64,000 bases of DNA from CAVXXB01 sp963765585 (GCA_963765585.1 CAVXXB010000015.1:248001-312000); one strand, 5' to 3'. Positions 1 through 9,080 are shown, counted from the stretch's first letter. Notes: generated by a model not told the origin, from the letters alone. A program made the numbers and translations.

Positions 1-516
1 TTCTTTTTCAAGATAATTTCGGATTGTTAACCCTTCTCTCATATCTGCTCTCATGGTCTCCCACTTGATTCCGGCACTTTCCAGTTGTGCTTTATATTTA
101 TCTTCCCCACCATAGCGCATATACCGCTGACTTAAGGTGCTGTCAAGTTCGCTATCTGAAACTGCATATCCGGCATCTTCTGCGGCTATAACAAGCAACT
201 TCTGTTCCGCAATCCGCTCGGCATTGGAAACTATGATTTGACGTATTTGCCCTTCTGCCTGACTTACAAGACGAGATTGATTATTACCTATCCTGGAATA
301 CAATACTTTCACAACTTCGCCAGTGGTTACATCAAAATCATTTGCTTTTATAATAACCAGGTTTTCATCCGGATTTAATGATGGAATTTTTTCTGCCAGA
401 CTTTGTGCGAGCAGATATTCAGCAGAACCGGGTTCTAGTTTGACCGATTCCGTCTTTTGGCTGCATGCACTCATTAAAACTACAATTGACAATACTGATA
501 AAGCTAGTTTTTTCAT
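1..516 (-). CDS. SurA/PrsA-like lipoprotein, N-terminal part (cut by window edge)
   Basis: The frame is open from the left edge to an ATG at 516 (172 codons) with a strong AAGGAG ribosome site at 523-528, so the start is secure and the C-terminus lies outside the window. The protein opens with a lipoprotein-like signal whose lipobox-like MSAC places the lipidated Cys at residue 18. Residues ~55-170 are helix-rich, with a pattern (ERIAEQKLL.., then a SDSELDSTL helix) like the N-terminal chaperone domain of SurA/PrsA peptidyl-prolyl isomerases. The rotamase domain would be downstream and cannot be seen. Inferred role: periplasmic folding of outer-membrane or secreted proteins. The family call rests on helix pattern and domain order, not on a catalytic motif. 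Confidence 0.7.
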   Translation of the reverse strand, partial: MKKLALSVLSIVVLMSACSQKTESVKLEPGSAEYLLAQSLAEKIPSLNPDENLVIIKANDFDVTTGEVVKVLYSRIGNNQSRLVSQAEGQIRQIIVSNAERIAEQKLLVIAAEDAGYAVSDSELDSTLSQRYMRYGGEDKYKAQLESAGIKWETMRADMREGLTIRNYLEKE

Positions 517-795
517 TATAAACTCCTTAATTGAAATGCAAAGTATTAATTTGAATTCGATCTGAGGGCTTCAATATTTCACTTATATAATTTTGGAGAA
601 TGCCCGCTGTATCCCCTACTGAACTAGCTAAATAATTTTAAAAAGATACTTTTTTAAATTTGAATTTTAGCTACAGAATTGGCAATTTAGCAAAAGAATT
701 TCCATTTTCATAATAAAACCAAATTATTTTTCTACAGGTAAATTGGATGTTAAATTCCATTAGCAGTTGGAAATCAGACTCGTGGAAATTATAAA

Positions 796-1611
796 ATGAA
801 TGATATAACTAAACATAGCTGGCAAAGCAAACTGCACGAAATCATTTTCGAAGCAGATACATTTACTGGCAAAATATTCGATATTTCACTTATCGTGCTC
901 ATTCTATTGAGTGTCCTGGCAGTTATGCTGGATAGCGTTACCAGTATAAGACAAAACTTTGGAAACACACTATATCTGTTAGAATGGATGTTCACAATCG
1001 TTTTTACGATTGAATATATTCTTCGTTTACTTAGCGTCGGCCGCCCATTACGTTATGCCACCAGTTTTTATGGTATTATCGATTTGCTGGCAATTGTGCC
1101 AACCTATCTCAGTATGCTTATTCCGGGTAGTCAATATCTGTTGGTAATCAGAATTCTGCGCGTCTTACGAATCTTCAGAGTGCTGAAACTGGCAAAATAT
1201 CTTAACCAGTCTCAAATCTTAATGGCAGCATTGAAAGCCAGTCGACGAAAAATTACCGTTTTTCTCTTTGCTGTTTTGACTGTTGTTGTAATATTTGGCT
1301 CACTGATTTACGTTATTGAGGGCGAAGAACATGGTTTTACAAGTATTCCAAGAAGTATCTACTGGGCTATTGTAACTCTTACAACAGTAGGTTATGGCGA
1401 CATTTCGCCAAAGACCGGATTGGGACAAGCTTTGGCGGCGGTTATTATGATTCTGGGTTACGGCATTATTGCTGTGCCGACCGGTATTGTTTCTGTTGAA
1501 TTGGCCCAGGCTCAAAAAATTCATACAAATACGCAGGCTTGCCCTCAATGTAGCGCCGAGGATCATGATGATGATGCTACCCATTGCAAATTTTGTGGGA
1601 GCAATTTGTAA
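796..1611 (+). CDS. KvAP-type voltage-gated potassium channel with C-terminal zinc ribbon
   Basis: A six-transmembrane channel subunit of 271 aa. S1-S3 are clear, S4 carries regularly spaced arginines (RILRVLRIFRVLK), S5 follows, then a pore loop with the selectivity filter TTVGYGD and the S6 helix. The family forms tetrameric inner-membrane K+ channels. After S6 the protein ends in two CxxC pairs (Cys249/252 and 264/267), a probable zinc ribbon that ordinary KvAP-like channels lack. It stands alone, with 279 bp free upstream, and is followed 32 bp later by an unrelated secreted hydrolase. K+ selectivity follows from the filter; voltage gating is inferred from S4. Confidence 0.92.
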   Translation: MNDITKHSWQSKLHEIIFEADTFTGKIFDISLIVLILLSVLAVMLDSVTSIRQNFGNTLYLLEWMFTIVFTIEYILRLLSVGRPLRYATSFYGIIDLLAIVPTYLSMLIPGSQYLLVIRILRVLRIFRVLKLAKYLNQSQILMAALKASRRKITVFLFAVLTVVVIFGSLIYVIEGEEHGFTSIPRSIYWAIVTLTTVGYGDISPKTGLGQALAAVIMILGYGIIAVPTGIVSVELAQAQKIHTNTQACPQCSAEDHDDDATHCKFCGSNL

Positions 1612-1643
1612 ATTTCAAAAATTATAACTCAGGAGAACTATAC

Positions 1644-2843
1644 ATGCTGCGTTCATTAATAACTACCCTCATTTTACTGGTTTCCTTTGCCTCTGTCCAT
1701 GCGTGTACGACCGCTATCGTGTCAGGAAAATATACAGTTGATGGCAGACCACTGCTATTCAAACACAGGGATACCGGTTTTACGCAAAACAAACTTATGT
1801 ATTTCAGCGATGGCAAATATGATTATATAGGCACAGTAAATTCAGTTGATAAAGAGGGAAAAGAAATATGGGCGGGCTTTAATAGTGCTGGTTTTGCCAT
1901 AATGAATTCCGAAGCCTATAATCTCAATATTGGTGATACCACCAAATTAAAAGACCGCGAAGGTGTGTTCATGAAAGAAGCATTGCAAACCTGTGCCACC
2001 CTTGCGGATTTTGAAGACTATTTGGATAACTATGTAACACCCCGTGGAGTCCGGGCAAATTTTGGTGTCATCGACGCTAAGGGCGGCGCTGCCTATTATG
2101 AAACCGGGAATTTTAAATGGGAAAAATTCGATGCCAATGACCCGGCACAGGCACCCTTTGGTTTTTTAATACGAACAAATTTTGCCTTTGGCGGAGTGCA
2201 AGACCGGGGATACGGATATATTCGCTACCAAAATGCAGAGAACTTGCTTTATCAAGCCGCTGCAGAAAACAACCTTAGTTTTCAATTAATCATTCAGGAT
2301 ATCAGCCGTTGTCTGAAACATTCACTGACGGGCATTGATCTCAATCATTATCAATCACAAACCGGTTTTGTATCACTGGAAGATTATATACCAAGACATT
2401 CCTCTGCATCAACTACAGTGGTCCAGGGCGTTTTACAAAGTGAAAACCCGCTACTTACTACATTCTGGACGGTACTGGGCTGGCAGCTTACTACGGTAGC
2501 TATACCTGTATGGTTGAATAACAAAAAGTCATTACCTGCGGTTCTGACAAGCGACAAAACCGGGAATGCACCGATCTGTGATATGGCTCTGAAATTAAAA
2601 AGAAAGTGTTATCCGGTCCAACGAGGATCGGGCAACAAATATTTAAAATTACCTGTTTTGGTCAATTCTGAGAAAACCGGTCTCATGCAAAAAATAATTC
2701 CCTTGGAGAACAAAATATTTGCCAGGGCCGGAGTACTTCAGGAGAAATTATATTCAGACGGAATAAACCAGGACAAAATTATAGACTTTTACGACTGGAT
2801 TGATAAATCTGTTACTGATACTTATCAGCAATTACTTAATTAG
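1644..2843 (+). CDS. Secreted Ntn-hydrolase of the C45 / acyl-transferase (AAT) type
   Basis: A 399-aa protein. The start at 1644 is chosen because GGAG lies just upstream and the product then begins with a clean signal peptide ending VHA; an upstream in-frame start would add 20 residues in front of it. Predicted cleavage after Ala20 leaves Cys21 as the new N-terminus, followed by TTAIVSG and later LLFKHRDTG. This is the pattern of N-terminal-nucleophile amidases of the penicillin acyltransferase / linear amide hydrolase group, in which the exposed Cys is the nucleophile. Substrate unknown; peptides or acyl-amides are possible. Signal-peptidase cleavage itself would create the catalytic N-terminus. 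Confidence 0.78.
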   Translation: MLRSLITTLILLVSFASVHACTTAIVSGKYTVDGRPLLFKHRDTGFTQNKLMYFSDGKYDYIGTVNSVDKEGKEIWAGFNSAGFAIMNSEAYNLNIGDTTKLKDREGVFMKEALQTCATLADFEDYLDNYVTPRGVRANFGVIDAKGGAAYYETGNFKWEKFDANDPAQAPFGFLIRTNFAFGGVQDRGYGYIRYQNAENLLYQAAAENNLSFQLIIQDISRCLKHSLTGIDLNHYQSQTGFVSLEDYIPRHSSASTTVVQGVLQSENPLLTTFWTVLGWQLTTVAIPVWLNNKKSLPAVLTSDKTGNAPICDMALKLKRKCYPVQRGSGNKYLKLPVLVNSEKTGLMQKIIPLENKIFARAGVLQEKLYSDGINQDKIIDFYDWIDKSVTDTYQQLLN

Positions 2844-2851
2844 ATGATATT

Positions 2852-2977
2852 TTTTTGACAGGATAACTGGATAGAACTGGATCTTGATTTTATTGTTCCC
2901 AAGTTGAACTTGGGAACAAGTGAACATATCTGCTACAATGCCTATATTTAAATAGCATCCTGCTATCCTGTCAAAAA
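2852..2977. repeat. Long inverted repeat (GACAGGAT family) between convergent genes
   Basis: A 21-nt arm at 2852-2872 (core TTTTTGACAGGATA) pairs almost perfectly with an arm at 2957-2977 (core TATCCTGTCAAAAA), enclosing ~84 nt that contain a separate palindrome. A diverged second copy is at 19264-19395. It lies between a plus-strand gene and a minus-strand gene and could also act as a two-way terminator because T-runs flank the arms. Origin unknown. Confidence 0.7.
2893..2919. repeat. REP-like palindrome (GTTCCCAAGTT family), copy 1
   Basis: A perfect palindrome: 13-nt arms around a single G, core GTTCCCAAGTT at 2895-2905 and its complement at 2907-2917. Related copies are at 49249-49273 and 62703-62727. 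It resembles dispersed intergenic palindromes of REP type. Confidence 0.75.
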
Positions 2978-2988
2978 GACCTGCAAAT

Positions 2989-3702
2989 TTAGTTAAATAT
3001 ATACTTTTGCCGCACAGTAACATCGCCTTCTTGCCGTGAGATTGGTTTAAATCGCCATGACCGGATACGACTGGTTATACATGATTCCAGTGCTGAATTT
3101 TGAAATGACGATTCCAAAATCCCAACAGATTTAACTCTGCCGGTAAAATCAATCACAAGCTGCACAAGAATTTCTCCGCGGAGATTCGGGTTTAATTTTG
3201 TCTCACGTTTAAAACAATATTCGATGGCCGCATTGTGTAAATTTATTACACTTGATATTTCCTCATGACTGCGATAAGCCGCACTTTTAGCCTTACCACT
3301 CACTCCAGCTGATTCCAGAGCGATCGAGATTGAACCTTTTCTACCGATACTGGTCGAGCCCGAAGCACCAACGCCAGACAATAAATCAGTTACATTGGCG
3401 CTCCCGGTTACGCGTCCACCACTTGTACCAACACGTGCTGTGCTACTTTTAGTTTCACCCGCACTGGCAAGGCTGGTAACTGCTGATATGACTTCATCAA
3501 GATTTCCCGCAGTCCCCCCTCCATCACCAAACGCATCCAAAACAGCATTACCCGATCCACCCGAGTTACCCGAATTGAGTAATCCAATTATACCGGCCTG
3601 CCCTACTTCGCTGACCATTTGTTGTCGGGCAGATAAACGTAACGCCTGCTGCTCTCTGCGTATGTTGATTTTATCAATTGCAGATGGACCCTGTCCTTCA
3701 GT
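2989..3702 (-). CDS. AgmX/PglI C-terminal-domain protein, C-terminal fragment (frameshifted from upstream part)
   Basis: The frame opens just after a TAG at 3705-3703 and runs to 2989. It encodes a basic stretch (RREQQALRLSARQQMV), a Gly/Ser/Ala-rich linker and a C-terminal TonB-like AgmX/PglI domain with AIEYCF..., LRGEILVQL and a second Cys (LESCI). There is no convincing start of its own; the first ATG, at 3618, cuts into the conserved basic stretch. The piece upstream (to 3698) supplies the membrane anchor these proteins normally have, and the two frames meet within ~8 nt, so this is most simply one gene with a one-base disruption. The same C-terminal domain ends the neighbouring VIT-VWA protein. 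Confidence 0.75.
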   Translation of the reverse strand, partial: TEGQGPSAIDKINIRREQQALRLSARQQMVSEVGQAGIIGLLNSGNSGGSGNAVLDAFGDGGGTAGNLDEVISAVTSLASAGETKSSTARVGTSGGRVTGSANVTDLLSGVGASGSTSIGRKGSISIALESAGVSGKAKSAAYRSHEEISSVINLHNAAIEYCFKRETKLNPNLRGEILVQLVIDFTGRVKSVGILESSFQNSALESCITSRIRSWRFKPISRQEGDVTVRQKYIFN

Positions 3703-4024
3703 CTATCGGCGATGTTTCCTGTACTTCAGATTGATCCGCTGATTGTTCCGTCACATAATCTGAAATAACCTCTTCAGCAATGCCTGAATTTGACTCAACC
3801 GGTTCGATTATTTCTGCCGGTATCGAATTTCTGATCATATCCAGGTAATCTTCCCTGGCCTTGGCATCGTGGGCATTTGGACTGTATGTTAGATTTCCTA
3901 ATACTGTTACGATCGTATATATCGTAAGCCAGGACAACAATAATATCATATAGTAACGCTTGTCCAAATCTTCCCAGGACTTTCTTTCAAATTCCCGGGG
4001 GAACGTTCCCAATTTGATTAACAA
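3698..4024 (-). CDS. AgmX/PglI-type protein, N-terminal membrane-anchored fragment
   Basis: 108 aa: a short cytoplasmic part, one transmembrane helix at residues ~25-50 (YYMILLLSWLTIYTIVTVLG), then an acidic Pro/Glu-rich periplasmic stretch ending at TGA 3700-3698. Continuing one base out of frame restores the linker and TonB-like domain seen at 2989-3702. In family members an anchor, linker and C-terminal domain form one energy-transducer-like chain. It starts 12 bp after the VIT-VWA gene, so the two are one operon. The break could be genuine or a base-calling error; no slippery site is visible. Confidence 0.72.
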   Translation of the reverse strand: MLIKLGTFPREFERKSWEDLDKRYYMILLLSWLTIYTIVTVLGNLTYSPNAHDAKAREDYLDMIRNSIPAEIIEPVESNSGIAEEVISDYVTEQSADQSEVQETSPID

Positions 4025-4036
4025 TGGCCAGTGAGT

Positions 4037-6463
4037 TCATTTTGACCCCCTTTGATTTAATTTTTTAAAAGAGAACCGTAAGGTGACCTCAGTTTCGGAT
4101 TGGTCGTTTGAACCTTTGATACGATAAGTATTAACTCTCTTCAGGATGCAATCAACAATGTCAGTATTTTTTAGTTCATCCTTTATCACGATAATATTAT
4201 TAGGTCTGCCGGAACTTGAAAAAACTATCTTTATTTCAATCTCGCCCTCCGGAAACAATTCAGTTAATTGTTGAATTATTTTATTATAGCAGTATTCTAT
4301 TGCAGGCATATGTGAATGCATTAATTTTGATATCTCTTCCTGATGTGCCTTTTTGCTAACCTGGACACTAACTAACTTGATTTTTGTATACTGAGAATTA
4401 CTGACTGCATCAGTTTCTGCTTCAAGTGATTCAGCCGGTCCGCCACTCTTATACATTTTCGCCTGGGTAGCCCAACCTGATCCTGCAACTCCACCACTTC
4501 GAACGGCCATATTTGAAACACCCTGAGGAAGTGGTAACGGTTGGTTTACGGTCGTAATCTGACCATTTGAATTTCGTATTTCTGAGTCGATCGCCACAAA
4601 CGAGGTATACGCTGTTAGTAAACTATATTTTAAACCCAGAGTCGTTACTTCTTCAATTTCCTGATCATTCTGACTGACACGGCCATAGTCTGAAAGTAAT
4701 GCGATTCTCTCTCTGGCCCAAAGATATGTCAGGGCTGAATTGCTTTCCTCAGGTTTTGAATTTGCCACCTTCAGTTGTGTATTAAATTTTTCATTATTGC
4801 CGGCGACTCCGGTTAATATTATTCTGCCCTGTGCTTTGCCACGATATTTACCATATATCAATATAGGCCTCTCGGCAAATACATCAGGAATATGTGCAGG
4901 TTCTACTGAGTATGCATCAAAGGAATCAAATTCTATTTTTATGTTTGTCAATAAAGGCGATTTAATATAATTACGAAATTTCTCTGCCCTCGCCTCTGCT
5001 TCAGTGGGTTTTGTAATAACGAATGATTCACCCTTGCCTACCCTTGACAGACCTTCAATCAGATACCGGTTTACACTACTTCCAATACCAAAGGTAAAGA
5101 CATTTGCTGTACCCAGATTATTCCTGATCAGATCAAACGCCTCCCGTTCAACCGAGACATATCCATCAGTTACGATAACTGCCGTGCGTGAGAATCCTTC
5201 TGATTGCGGCAATGCCATTGCTTTTTTTAATGCTGGAAGTAATTCGGTACCTCCAGAGCCATGTTCATTGTCTATCATATAGATAGCTTTGTTAATATTT
5301 TCCTCAGTGGCTGAAACCGATTTCTGACTAAATACGCGTGATCCGCCGGCAAATAATAATACATTGAACTTTTCTGCAGGTTTTAGCTTTCCCAATAGAT
5401 TTCTCATTAAATTCTTGGTAATCGATATGGGAAACCCATTCATCGAACCCGAAACATCGATGATAAAAATATATTCACGGGACACAATAAGTTTTGATGA
5501 AGTTTTATCAGGTGGTTGAATCATCGCCAGGAAGAAGTTCTCTTCTGAGCCTTCAAACAGCATCAGGCCGGTCTGAATTTTCTTATCAGCTAACTGATAT
5601 TTCAGAATAAAATCCCTGTTCCCACCTTTTTTCTCGGAATCCATAAGTTCAATTCGTGCAGATTTTTTATCCTTATAAGATATATTGACCTGATGTGATG
5701 TACTGGTTACTTTATGGATGGGAACGGCTGAGTTTAAAGCAATTTTAAGATCAAAATCGTAATGAGGTGACTGTCCCTCTTTGAGATAAGGATTTATTAA
5801 CCAGTTTTCTGAATTATCGGAATTTTCGTCTTTGGACCCGGAATAGCGCGGTCCAACCACGGATGGATACACAAATTCATATTGTTTATCTTGAGGATTT
5901 AGCAATTCTGTATAGCGCATGTCCACTTTCACCACATCTCCCGGTAATATATTTGCCACATTCATTTGAAAAACATTTGGTCGCTGCTGCTCTAGCAATG
6001 CGGCCGTATAGCCCTCTTCCCGCGCCTGTTCATACTGTTCTCTTGCTGCGCTTTTCCGGTCAATTTTTGCTATAATGGTTCGCTCTCCAATCGTCATTTG
6101 CATACCATAAACAGCCGCCCGAGTTGAAGCAGGAAAAATATAAATGGCTTCCAGTGTCTTTTTCCCTTCATTTTTATACACCTGGGTAACACGGATATCT
6201 GCAATCACACCGGCAATATTAATTTCGGCGCTTGTAGACTTAAGTGGAAGTTGATCCAGCTCAGGGTCATCACTCCTGACAAAAAAATATGGTGACATTG
6301 TTTTATCCGGATCTTCTTTCACCTGCGCTTGGACTGATGAGAATAAACCCATGATTACATAAAACAGGGTCAGAAACGTTATGACAGCAAAATTAAAGCC
6401 TGTTGCGGCCATCGCTTTCAGATTAAACACCTTGTCTGAATTAACTTGCATTTGTACTTTCAT
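4037..6463 (-). CDS. VIT and von Willebrand A domain protein with AgmX-like C-terminus
   Basis: About 808 aa. An AGGAG six bases before the ATG at 6463 favours this start over the ATG at 6469. Order: N-terminal membrane/signal segment (ending SSVQAQ), VIT domain (residues ~60-200, with YIFPASTRAAVYGM), VWA domain with the MIDAS motif DVSGSM and a later GTEL and TDGY, linker, and a TonB-like AgmX/PglI domain (AIEYCY..., second Cys near DCIL). VIT-VWA proteins act in protein-protein contacts at the envelope and bind a divalent metal through MIDAS. The C-terminal domain matches the next gene of the operon, suggesting the two products work in one envelope complex. Function not known. Confidence 0.88.
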   Translation of the reverse strand: MKVQMQVNSDKVFNLKAMAATGFNFAVITFLTLFYVIMGLFSSVQAQVKEDPDKTMSPYFFVRSDDPELDQLPLKSTSAEINIAGVIADIRVTQVYKNEGKKTLEAIYIFPASTRAAVYGMQMTIGERTIIAKIDRKSAAREQYEQAREEGYTAALLEQQRPNVFQMNVANILPGDVVKVDMRYTELLNPQDKQYEFVYPSVVGPRYSGSKDENSDNSENWLINPYLKEGQSPHYDFDLKIALNSAVPIHKVTSTSHQVNISYKDKKSARIELMDSEKKGGNRDFILKYQLADKKIQTGLMLFEGSEENFFLAMIQPPDKTSSKLIVSREYIFIIDVSGSMNGFPISITKNLMRNLLGKLKPAEKFNVLLFAGGSRVFSQKSVSATEENINKAIYMIDNEHGSGGTELLPALKKAMALPQSEGFSRTAVIVTDGYVSVEREAFDLIRNNLGTANVFTFGIGSSVNRYLIEGLSRVGKGESFVITKPTEAEARAEKFRNYIKSPLLTNIKIEFDSFDAYSVEPAHIPDVFAERPILIYGKYRGKAQGRIILTGVAGNNEKFNTQLKVANSKPEESNSALTYLWARERIALLSDYGRVSQNDQEIEEVTTLGLKYSLLTAYTSFVAIDSEIRNSNGQITTVNQPLPLPQGVSNMAVRSGGVAGSGWATQAKMYKSGGPAESLEAETDAVSNSQYTKIKLVSVQVSKKAHQEEISKLMHSHMPAIEYCYNKIIQQLTELFPEGEIEIKIVFSSSGRPNNIIVIKDELKNTDIVDCILKRVNTYRIKGSNDQSETEVTLRFSFKKLNQRGSK

Positions 6464-6597
6464 GTTCATCTCCTCTGGTTAAGTCATTTTTCTCCAGTAT
6501 ATCTCACATTTCTTCGAAAGGTAAATAGACTTTATTTCCAGGATTTCATATTTTACCGGTTAACGATGGTTGGAATTGATGTTGGAGAAATTTTTTT

Positions 6598-6999
6598 ATG
6601 TTAAAATCAAAGACTAAAGTATACGGTTTTCATTTGGACATGTATGGACATGTAAATAATGCACGGTATCTTGAATTTCTGGAAGCAGCACGCTGGGAGT
6701 TTGTTGCGGCCAATATGGATTTGCGTGATCTGGATAAATTAGGAATCGCATTTCTGGTAGTGAACATAAATATTAATTATCGCTATCCGGCTACTCTTAA
6801 TCAGACCCTTGAAATTCATACCCGGATGTCTCATATTAGTGTAAAAAGCGCGAGAGTTAACCAGCTTATTTTTATTGAGGGAACGGATAAGATCGTTGCT
6901 GAGGCGGATGTCACTTTTGTGATTATTAACGCCCGCTCCCAAAAAGTAATACCCATCAGAAATGAAGTTCGTGAGCTCATTGAGAACTTCCAGGATTAA
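6598..6999 (+). CDS. Acyl-CoA thioesterase, YbgC/4-hydroxybenzoyl-CoA type
   Basis: A 133-aa single hot-dog-fold protein, the usual length for this family. The signature DMYGHVNNARYLEF near residues 15-30 includes the Asp and the His-Val-Asn-Asn of YbgC-type thioesterases. It would hydrolyse acyl-CoA thioesters in the cytoplasm; chain length cannot be read from the sequence. It stands alone, with 134 bp to the divergent VIT-VWA gene and 110 bp to the ferritin gene. Confidence 0.88.
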   Translation: MLKSKTKVYGFHLDMYGHVNNARYLEFLEAARWEFVAANMDLRDLDKLGIAFLVVNININYRYPATLNQTLEIHTRMSHISVKSARVNQLIFIEGTDKIVAEADVTFVIINARSQKVIPIRNEVRELIENFQD

Positions 7000-7109
7000 C
7001 AGCTATCAGAATTAGTCTGTTAAATGTCTTTATTATTCGCTTGCAGTTATTTAATTGGAGTGGTAGCTTCTGTAAAAACTTATAATCAAATAATAATCAG
7101 GGAGATAAT

Positions 7110-7631
7110 ATGCTAAAGAAAAAAATGTTGGACAAATTGAACAATCAGCTAAACTTCGAATTTTACTCTTCAAATATTTATCTTCAAATGGCTGCCTGGG
7201 CTGAAAATAATAAATATGCCGGTGCCGGTGCGTATTTAAAAAAACAGGCACAGGAAGAATTATTGCATATGACCAAAATATTTGACTATATCAATGAAAC
7301 GGGAAGTATGGCAATCGTCGGAAAAATTGATGCACCAAAAGTAACTTATAAATCAATCATAGAAGTTTTTGAAATTATTTTGGAACATGAAAAGATTGTT
7401 ACCAAAAGAATTCACGAAATTTCACACATGGCCTGGACGGATAAAGACCTGACCACTTTCAATTTCATGCAATGGTTTGTCGCGGAGCAACATGAAGAAG
7501 AAACCCAATTTCAGGGAATTTTGGATAAATTCGCATTTATCGGCAACGACAAAAGAGGTTTGTTTATGATTGATCAGGATCTGGGTAATATGGCTGCAGC
7601 CCGACCCGATCTTCCTGCCATATCAGGGTAA
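7110..7631 (+). CDS. ftnA: Non-haem ferritin
   Basis: 173 aa, the normal ferritin length. The four-helix bundle carries the ferroxidase ligands: Glu in NFEFYSSNIYLQM, the Glu-x-x-His of QEELLHM, Glu in the ILEHEKIV helix and EQHEEE. It oxidises and stores iron as a 24-subunit cytoplasmic shell. A good ribosome site (GGGAG) precedes the ATG at 7110 and a clear intrinsic terminator follows at 7651, so this is a single-gene transcript. No Fur-box-like sequence was recognised upstream. Confidence 0.95.
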   Translation: MLKKKMLDKLNNQLNFEFYSSNIYLQMAAWAENNKYAGAGAYLKKQAQEELLHMTKIFDYINETGSMAIVGKIDAPKVTYKSIIEVFEIILEHEKIVTKRIHEISHMAWTDKDLTTFNFMQWFVAEQHEEETQFQGILDKFAFIGNDKRGLFMIDQDLGNMAAARPDLPAISG

Positions 7632-7641
7632 CACTGGCGTT

Positions 7642-7821
7642 TCAGATTTGGCCACAGGTCATATGTAATATAAATGTATGATTCTGTGGCTTTTTTATTT
7701 CAAGAATGATAATTACAACTTTCAGCATGCGCTTCCAGTTTAGTTTAAAAATAATATTACCCTGCTCATCTATTTGAATCGGTTCAGGCATTTCTGCCTC
7801 CAGATTAAGCAATTTTGACAT
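7642..7821 (-). CDS. Possible small protein (59 aa), doubtful
   Basis: An ATG at 7821 opens a 59-codon frame with a positively charged then hydrophobic middle (KLNWKRMLKVVIIILEI). There is no clear ribosome site and the 3' third is antisense to the ferritin terminator hairpin, so its last residues are dictated by that hairpin. Listed because the rest of the 375-bp gap (7632-8006) holds nothing else. It may be chance. Confidence 0.2.
   Translation of the reverse strand: MSKLLNLEAEMPEPIQIDEQGNIIFKLNWKRMLKVVIIILEIKKPQNHTFILHMTCGQI
7651..7697 (+). terminator. Rho-independent terminator after ferritin gene
   Basis: GCCACAG at 7651-7657 pairs with CTGTGGC at 7684-7690, an inner TCATA/TATGA pair extends the helix, and TTTTTT follows at 7691-7696. 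Confidence 0.85.
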
Positions 7822-8006
7822 AGAAATATTTAATTTACATTATCTTATTTGGATAACGCAAGCGATGTGTTTTGATATTTTTTGAACATGTTGGAAAATA
7901 GATGGAATATAATTAAGAAAAAGCACCGTTCTATTGATTGTTAATAAATTAGATTCTTTGTATATTCCACGAATAGTTCCTTAATTACTTTTTGAAAGAT
8001 GATCAT

Positions 8007-9077
8007 ATGCAGACTCGTCCAATAGAAGTTCCCTTGATAATCTCGCCAAAAGCACGATTTGACATGAACGATATTGCCAAAATAGCTGCGGAACACATTA
8101 ACGGAAAGGCCGGTTTGTATAAAAAGGCCATGTACAGTTCCTTTCATACCACTGCCGGTTACCTTGAGCAAAGTCTTTGCTCAAGAATGCAATACAATAA
8201 GGACCGGATCGCATCTTATATCAGGGCATTCAGACACATCTTTCCGATTAATGGTAACTATTTGCATGATAAAATGGAATTACGATCCGAACTAAGTGAT
8301 TCAGAGAAACAGATTGAACCAAAAAACGCCGATTCCCATCTCACATTTATCAGCTCCGGATTAAAAAATAGCGTCACTTATGCCAATCAGCCGGATGTAC
8401 CAGTTTACTTTATTGATTTGGATGGCGTTCATGAACACGGCGCCCGTGATCGTAAGACCGATGTCTTATTTTTCAATACGGAAGAAACGGTCTTTGAAGA
8501 CCAGGTTGAGGTTCCGGTTTCACATCACCCGGTTGATTCAATAAATCTGCGTGATCCAAAACTGGGATATCTGGATAAACTGAACTATCTCCTGGAAACA
8601 TTTGAAGTTGAAAAAGGCCGGGTCGAAATTTCTCTGGATCCCTCTGAAAAACATGCCGGTTTGACTGTTAACGAATATGAAACATTATTAATGACCCACG
8701 ATCTCATTGAAGTATTAAAAAACCCGCTTGAATTTGTTGGCGAAAAAGGTAAATATATTCTAAATAATCCACACACGATTCCCAAACGTACGCGTGAATA
8801 TGCAAAATATGATTTTGTACATGTGTTTAATGAGTTGATGGATGCGTTTCGCATTAGTGAGTCGATGGTGGAGAAACTTCTGTCAAAATTCTTTGCGTTA
8901 CCAGCAGAAAAATTTCTGAGGGTCAAGCGGAGTATAAATTTACCCTTTTCAAATCTTGAAGAAGGTAAACCGGTGCAAATCGTTGAAGGAAAATATCAGA
9001 GCCCCATATTGATACAATGGCAAAACAGTCCGTCACACAGCCGCAAACTGCATTTAAAGATCACACGATACAGTTGA
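8007..9077 (+). CDS. YjbQ (UPF0047)-like domain protein with long C-terminal extension
   Basis: About 356 aa from ATG 8007; a TTG at 7992 in the same frame is possible, and neither has a strong ribosome site. Residues ~40-165 resemble the YjbQ/UPF0047 fold: SSFHTTAGYLEQSL early, then NADSHLTFISSGLKNS and a terminal strand ending DRKTDVLFF. YjbQ proteins are ~135 aa, have a His-rich metal-like site, and have been linked to thiamine-phosphate synthase activity. The ~190-residue extension (DPSEKHAGLTVNEYETLL onward) is not recognised. It ends 3 bp from the convergent SDR gene. The domain call is by pattern, so moderate. Confidence 0.6.
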   Translation: MQTRPIEVPLIISPKARFDMNDIAKIAAEHINGKAGLYKKAMYSSFHTTAGYLEQSLCSRMQYNKDRIASYIRAFRHIFPINGNYLHDKMELRSELSDSEKQIEPKNADSHLTFISSGLKNSVTYANQPDVPVYFIDLDGVHEHGARDRKTDVLFFNTEETVFEDQVEVPVSHHPVDSINLRDPKLGYLDKLNYLLETFEVEKGRVEISLDPSEKHAGLTVNEYETLLMTHDLIEVLKNPLEFVGEKGKYILNNPHTIPKRTREYAKYDFVHVFNELMDAFRISESMVEKLLSKFFALPAEKFLRVKRSINLPFSNLEEGKPVQIVEGKYQSPILIQWQNSPSHSRKLHLKITRYS

Positions 9078-9080
9078 TTA

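Noticed and set aside
3698..3705. Programmed +1 frameshift in the agmX-like gene
   Set aside because: At ATA-GAC-TGA the P-site tRNA cannot re-pair in the +1 frame and no prfB-like signal is present; a mutation or sequence error is simpler.
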